Of a DNA stretch of 64,000 nt, positions 58,752 through 64,000 are shown one piece after another. The stretch is from Tetrapyrgos nigripes (Eukaryota > Basidiomycota > Agaricomycetes > Agaricales > Campanellaceae): assembly GCA_013368315.1 (NCBI GenBank), contig JAACJM010000001.1:434001-498000 (forward strand). Direction: 5' to 3'. A program made the translations under genes and the position numbers. Each line of letters begins with the position of its first letter. Position 1 is the first letter of the stretch. The notes beneath the pieces were generated by a model that was given only the letters and a program-made list of their open reading frames with translations, searched no databases and was not told the origin of the DNA.

Positions 58752-61085
58752 ATGACCTCCACCGCTTCGCCAAGAGTTGGCCCGCCGGCCGCTAGACGTT
58801 CTGGGTCTATCTCTCACTCTCCTTCTTCTATAACACGAGGTGCGACTGCCCGCTCTGCAGCCAGTCCCCGCGTTTCCTCTCCTGTCACTCGCCGGCCAGC
58901 TGCCCGAGGTCCTGCTTCCCCAGTCCCGAACGGAGACGGCGACTCTGCTTCTCTAAAGGAGGCTACTGAGAAGATTGAAAGTGTAGGTCTATCTGCTTCT
59001 CTCAATGATATATGTCAATTGACTGCTGGCTTAAGCTCCTGGTCCAACTTCAAAATAAAGAGCAGACTATATCCAATATAACAACCGAAAATGACCAGCT
59101 TAATTCCGCTATACATGCTGCTGAGACTCGTATGAACGAGTTTTATGCAGAGCAAAGTCGATCAGAGATGGAACTGTCCCAGCGTATCGAGATTTCTGAG
59201 AAATTGAGAACGCAGGTGCGCGAGCTTGAGAAGGAGAAAAGAGATCTTCAGAGAAGGTACAATGAGCAGGTGGGAACTATATGAACGTAATGCAGGTCTG
59301 TTGCTGACGTACATAAAGACCACCACGTTTGATGCAGAACGACAGACGTTCTATGACAATGAACAGCATCTCAAATCCCGTATACAAACATTGTCGCAAG
59401 CCAGGAAGCAAACGGAGATTCCTCGTGCCTCTGCTCCAGAGCCGGAAACTGACGGTGAGGAAGAGGCAGAAGAAGAGCTTCCAACTCCCATTCAGGCCAC
59501 AACTCAAGACATGAACGATCCCGAACAAGAACCCGCAGAAATGACTGCACTTCGCCTCGAGTTGTCGACGCTTTCCACTTCGTATGCTTCTGTGCAAAAC
59601 ACGCTTGTCCTCCTCCAAACCCAGTTGGTTGATCTCAAGAGAGTTAATCAACAATTACAGGAGGAGAACGAAAGCTACACCATCTTGCTACAGCAGAAGA
59701 CTCTTCGTGGCCGAGTCGACCTCGAATTCTTCAGACAGCAATCTGATGACGACGATGAAGAGGAAGAGAGGGGTGATGCTGGGAGTCTTAGGAGTACAGG
59801 CCGAAGCACTCTTGATAGAGTCGAGGAAGAACAGTCTGAGACGTTGGGCGAGACTCTTGGGCAAGAGCTTGAGAGGAGTGTTGCTGATTTGGGCGACAAT
59901 GACGATTCTTCTCAAAACCGGTCTCGTCAAGGTCGCACACGATCACCTGCAGATTCGCCTAAACGCACCAAGGGCGAATCTCTTGCAGATTTACCCATCA
60001 CCGGACCTGGCCTTGATTTGGCTGCTGAGCTCGGCCGCGCTGAAAACCATGCCATTCTTACGGGCGAGGTTGAGGATAGTGTCCAGACCAGTCCGAGGAA
60101 GAAGAAGAATAGAGGAAAATCTGGTATCGAAGCCAGTGTCTCAGCGAGCGATATCACTGCTCTCAGATCAGAAGTTAAGGCGCTCAAGGATGCCAACAAG
60201 GCACTGTCGCTTTACGCTTCTAAGATTATTGACCGTATCATCTCGCAAGAAGGCTTTGAGCATGTGCTTGCAGCTGACTACGACAGCCAACCAACAACTC
60301 CAGCCACTGCCGCCCCGCCAGAGAAGAAACCCCGTCCGAAATCTGTCCAGGTCGAACGTACGAGTGGCGCGCCACCTTTCGACTTCTCGAAATCTCCTTC
60401 CCCTGCTTTCCCAGCTGTCCCTAAACTCGGTGCTCCTCCCGAGACAACCAAGAAAGCCCAGCGTCGTTCACTGTCATTTGACTGGAAAGGTTTCTCCATC
60501 TTCAACAATTCAGAGAAGAAGCCTGATCCTAGTCTTCGACCATTGACGCTTAAACCTGGTGCCAATCCGGTCACTGGTGCCAGGAAGTTGGATACAGAAG
60601 AAGACGAGGCTGACCGACGAGAGAGGGAGAGAATACAAGCTACTATGAAGCTACTTGGCATCGAGACTCCGGCACCCGGCCCTCCCCCTCCTATACAGAA
60701 ATCATTCTCCTCTCCTGGACCTACTCCGGCGCCGACTAGCCCTGTCGTTCCTCCTCCCAGCGCCAGTAGACGATTCTCATTCTTCGGAACACGCACACCG
60801 TCATCAAACACGGATGCGAATTCTGGACGTTCCACACCTGCGTCAAACGCTGGAAGTGGAGTAGGACTCGGTATCGAGCTTACCGAAGAAGCTGTAGCCG
60901 CCGCTGAAGCTCAGAACAACCTTGCGGCCCTGGACGCTCAGGAAAAGCTACTGAGCGCAGAGATTGCGAAGGGTTCTAGCACTGGCTTTACCGAGATTCA
61001 GAGGAGGCAGAGAAGAGGTCCCGGGAGTCGAAAAAGTGGTGGCAGTGGGAGTACTGTGTGGAGTGCAGGCATAGAAGAGGAATAG
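58752..61085 (+). CDS. Coiled-coil protein with Ser/Pro-rich C-terminal half
   Basis: Start ATG 58752 (MTSTASPRVGPPAARRSGSI). A Ser/Pro/Arg-rich N-terminus is followed by a long coiled coil spread over the first three exons: LQNKEQTISNITTENDQLNS, SRSEMELSQRIEISEKLRTQ, VRELEKEKRDLQRRYNEQ, then TFDAERQTFYDNEQHLKSRI. The large last exon adds a second coil (LRLELSTLSTSYASVQNTLV, LQTQLVDLKRVNQQLQEENE) and a third (DITALRSEVKALKDANKALS). The tail holds RRSLSFDWKGFSIF and ends EIQRRQRRGPGSRKSGGSGS. It resembles fungal septation- or polarity-related coiled-coil proteins, but I cannot name the family. A frame-shifted open frame inside it (59584-60546) is a shadow. Confidence 0.7.
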
Positions 61086-61356
61086 ATGGTTCATTCTTAA
61101 CTCTGATATGGTCACAGTTACAACATTAGAACGAAGGACAGGAAAGTCCTAATATGTTTCGATACGTCTGGATGATTTTCTTACGATTTATACCACCGGT
61201 AACTTAATAGCTGTTCACGCAAGATTTTTTCTGCATTGTTGAATGATACCAGCAGCTCTGCGATGTTTGACAGGAACGTGATGATCCTAGGTTCTCTATT
61301 CACGAAACTAAGATACAAGGTAGATATACACGAGGGAAGGACACATCGAGCGACAT

Positions 61357-62176
61357 TTACGAAGGCTCGTGCTTGACTAGAGTATTCTGAGCATGCGTCC
61401 GGATTGTCTGGAATGGATTGGAAGAGAATTGAGGGTTCGACATGATTAATGGCATGCGTAGGCGTTCCACTCGTCTACGACACAATCAGTATGAAGACGA
61501 GTAAGAAGAGTTCATGAACATACAGCACTTGTTTTCGTTGCGAGCTAGAGAGAGTAGATCCCTTTCCTTCACCAATCTGACCAGGTTTTATCTTGGGCTT
61601 ATTAGATGAAGACTGTTGAGAGCTCTCCAAATTTTGAGCATTTTCTGTAGTGACAGCAGCAGATTCCTCGGCTTTGTCGACTGCTTGCAATACAGCCTTT
61701 ATATCGTTCAGACCTTGCCCTAACTGCTCTCGTGCCTTGCGCTTGAGTCTTCGTTGATGGGATTTAGAGTATGGAGAGCCGGTAAACTCGAGTCCTGTGA
61801 TTGAATGAGAATAGGAAGGTGGAATGAGAAAATCGGTGTACGTTGGAGGAAAGCATCCCGTTTTGACTGTAGCTTGTCCTTTTTTTTCATCGGCACTCCA
61901 GGATCGGATTCATTCGCTGACTGAAGTAAATCTTGTGCCTACATAGAAGAAGCCACTTTTTTAAGTATTCGTCTTGTCTTGAAGATAGACCCTGACATAC
62001 TGGTACGTCCACCGCACTTCCTATCTCGACATGTTCAACCTGAGAGTCCGGTGCTGCAAATTGCCGCTTCGCAATCTTTACAGAGGGTGCATGAATTGCA
62101 GTACGACTTCTGCGATCTTTTGGCTGTTGTAGGTCAACAAAGAGATCGGTTTGAAGACGTCAGAGAGACGGACCAT
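61357..62176 (-). CDS. SLX9: SLX9 ribosome biogenesis protein
   Basis: The first coding exon appears to be the ATG alone (62174-62176), joined across a 52-nt intron to PKDRRSRTAIHAPSVKIAKR. Next come a short acidic and Lys-rich part, then the conserved SPYSKSHQRRLKRKAREQL, GLNDIKAVLQAVDKAEESA, and GEGKGSTLSSSQRKQVL. The C-terminus ERLRMPLIMSNPQFSSNPFQ, then TIRTHAQNTL, is the SLX9 signature. Slx9 associates with pre-40S particles and supports 18S rRNA maturation and export. Four or so introns; stop at 61357-61359. Start codons of this gene and the divergent transporter are 88 bp apart. Confidence 0.82.
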
Positions 62177-62264
62177 GGTGGATTCCTGAAAGAGAGAATG
62201 ATAACGCAATTCAAAATGACTATGGCGGACTTGCTTTCGTACTTACCAGGTACCACCACCTGCC

Positions 62265-63871
62265 ATGGACAGGGTTCGCAGTCGGTCAAAGTCAATTGCA
62301 AGGTCAATAGCTGAACGTCCCGACAAGGATTACATTCTCGGAATCTTTCTCTTGTTTCTCGTTGTGTTGCTCTGGACGGGCTCAAACTTTGTAACTCAGG
62401 TGCACCGCGTCGTGCTCGTTATCTCTGACTGCTGGCATTTACATTGGGAAAACTGCTTAGGATCTCTTTCAAGATGGTTATGAGAAGGCATTTCTGTGAG
62501 TTCTTTGCTCGTTACGCGTGTTTAAAGGCTCACTATCTGTCTAGAGTAACCTATCTCAACACCAGTGCCTTCACACTGTATCTTTTACCTTCTGTCGTAC
62601 GACTATGTCTAGGCAAGACTAGCCTATCTACAATGTTCAATTCCGGTGAATGTCTGTGCCTGCTACCATAAAAGAACTAAACTCAACTTCCAACAGGCCC
62701 AGAATATCAGCCTTTAGTTACCGAAGAAACTGAAGAGGTGGCGTACTCTGAAACATAGTACCGAACCAAAACTGACTATTAGTACTCCCGCACTGTAGTC
62801 TTCCCGTTCATCTATACCTCCCGAATCAGACGCAGAACTACCCCCTCTAACCGTTCGAGAAACCATCAATCTCGCGTCTATATTTTGCTTCTTCTGGTTT
62901 ATAGCAAATTGGAGTTTGAATGCATCCTTGGACTATACATCTGTTGCCAGTGCAACCGTTCTTTCCAGTATGAGCGGTATGTTCTCTATCTATATCTTCT
63001 GCTAACACCAGCTTACGAGACGTTTCAGGATTCTTCACGTTGGGGATTGGTCGAATATTCAATGTCGAAGCATTCACCTTGGCTAAGATTGTTGCAGTAA
63101 TAACCAGGTGACTACACTTTGCTATAGCACTTAAACTTCTTCACTCAACTCTACTACTCAGTTTCCTCGGCGTCGTTCTCGTATCCCTCTCTGACTCCTC
63201 TCAAAGCAAAGAAGATGCCACACCCACTTCATATATAGCTTCCCAATCAGCCTTAGGCGACTTCCTCGCCCTCTTATCAGCCTTATTTTACTCCTTGTAT
63301 GTAATCCTCCTAAAGGTCAGGATACGTTCAGAATCGCGCATCGACACGAAGCTGTTCTTCGGCTTCGTTGGTCTTTTCAATATTGCGTTTTTATGGCCGA
63401 TCGGACTTGTTCTCCATCTAACCGGGGTTGAACGACTAGAGCTCCCTTCAACACAGAAAGCTGTAGGAGCGCTTTTGATTAACGTAAGTATATATTCGTC
63501 TATTTCTTCTTGACAGAACCATGTAACGCTTACCTCTCGCGGATTAGATGTTCATAACATGGTCCAGCGACTACCTCTACGTCCTAGCCATGCTCAAAAC
63601 CACTCCTCTGGTCGTAACAGTTGGCCTCAGTCTCACTATCCCACTCGCTGTCATCGGTGATTTCATCCTTAGCAAACCAACACATGTACAAGTCATCATA
63701 GGCGCAGTTCTGGTCCTGTCTAGTTTTGTTATTGTCGGTCTGGATGATGCCAAGAATAGATCTGTAGGAGCGCAGCCTCAACCGCTGCCAGCTGTAGATT
63801 CCTCGCTTTCCCGTGGACGTTCACGTTCTCAAGGAGACGTTGAACTTGACGTGTCAGTAGATCATGTATAG
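62265..63871 (+). CDS. SLC35F/Thi74-like membrane transporter (EamA superfamily)
   Basis: Start ATG 62265 (MDRVRSRSKSIARSIAERPD). About ten hydrophobic helices: ILGIFLLFLVVLLWTGSNFV; VTYLNTSAFTLYLLPSV; ASIFCFFWFIANWSLNASL; YTSVASATVLSSMSGFFTL; FLGVVLVSLSDSS; LGDFLALLSALFYSLYVILL; LFFGFVGLFNIAFLWPIGLV; YLYVLAMLKTTPLVVTVGLS; LTIPLAVIGDFILSKP; and VQVIIGAVLVLSSFVIVGLD. The paired EamA repeats and the SLYVILLKVRI and TTPLVVTVGLSLTIPLA segments match SLC35F5 and yeast Thi74-type proteins. The tail is Ser/Arg-rich and cytosolic. Substrate is unknown for most of this group. Several introns, including near 62398-62460, 62974-63027 and 63483-63547. Confidence 0.85.
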
Positions 63872-64000
63872 ACATTTAGACAGATGTACAGCTATATTTC
63901 ATTCGACTGTCATGTGCAACCACCTTTCACCCGAGCACCCAAGCTTATGGATTCAATTTCTTTCAAGCTGCCTACTATGTACTTACAGTGAAACAGATAC
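63872..64000. other. 3' flank of the transporter gene
   Basis: This is 129 bp after the transporter stop to the window edge. No start of another gene was recognised; it is probably 3' untranslated sequence. Confidence 0.4.

Noticed and set aside
59584..60546. 320-codon open frame in a second frame of the coiled-coil gene
   Set aside because: It overlaps the coding exon that shows coiled-coil heptads and a Ser/Pro tail; its own Arg/Leu-rich product is a frame-shift shadow.

Overview
The window reads as a gene-dense nuclear segment of a filamentous basidiomycete, most likely an agaricomycete. Genes are broken by many short introns (mostly about 45-90 nt, GT-AG), intergenic gaps are often under 200 bp, and both strands are used. 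No rRNA, tRNA, CRISPR array or intact transposon was recognised. Exon joins were worked out by hand from splice sites, reading frame and family conservation. Where a join could not be settled, the entry says so.

Layout. 1-5.7 kb: the 5' end of an unknown gene, a DUF1764 protein, a multi-pass membrane protein with a long Ser-rich tail, the adenylate kinase AK6/Fap7, and a secreted Ser/Thr-rich protein with a C-terminal anchor. 5.8-14.4 kb: cyclin H (Ccl1), a decayed F-box gene, RNA polymerase III subunit RPC37, a large unrecognised gene whose first ATG lies 2 nt after the RPC37 stop, and a Ser-rich nuclear-looking protein. 15-26 kb: a J-domain membrane protein, a second multi-pass membrane protein, a triple-LIM protein, an MBD4-type DNA glycosylase, and a cytochrome b5/FMN 2-hydroxyacid dehydrogenase ending in -SKL. 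26-37.5 kb: a SAP/coiled-coil protein, a TEY MAP kinase of the Fus3/Kss1/Pmk1 class, a two-domain cupredoxin, dyskerin Cbf5 and ribosomal protein eL22. 37.6-49.3 kb: a DHX29/YLR419W-like helicase and the INO80 ATPase. 49.7-63.9 kb: fumarase, PEX11, CMC1, lipoyl synthase, RNA polymerase I/III subunit AC40, an XRCC2-like RAD51 paralogue, a coiled-coil protein, SLX9 and an SLC35F/Thi74-like transporter.

There is no biosynthetic or defence cluster; the content is largely housekeeping. Ribosome production recurs (AK6, RPC37, CBF5, eL22, AC40, SLX9), as do mitochondrial or peroxisomal metabolism (fumarase, lipoyl synthase, CMC1, PEX11, the -SKL dehydrogenase) and chromatin or DNA repair (INO80, MBD4-like, XRCC2-like). 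Many neighbours are head to head with 34-212 bp between start codons, which suggests shared promoters. The points most worth following are the predicted peroxisomal cytochrome b5-hydroxyacid dehydrogenase, the possible RPC37 dicistron with its unknown partner, two 34-nt introns, two GC-AG introns, and a telomere-repeat-like box between CBF5 and eL22.
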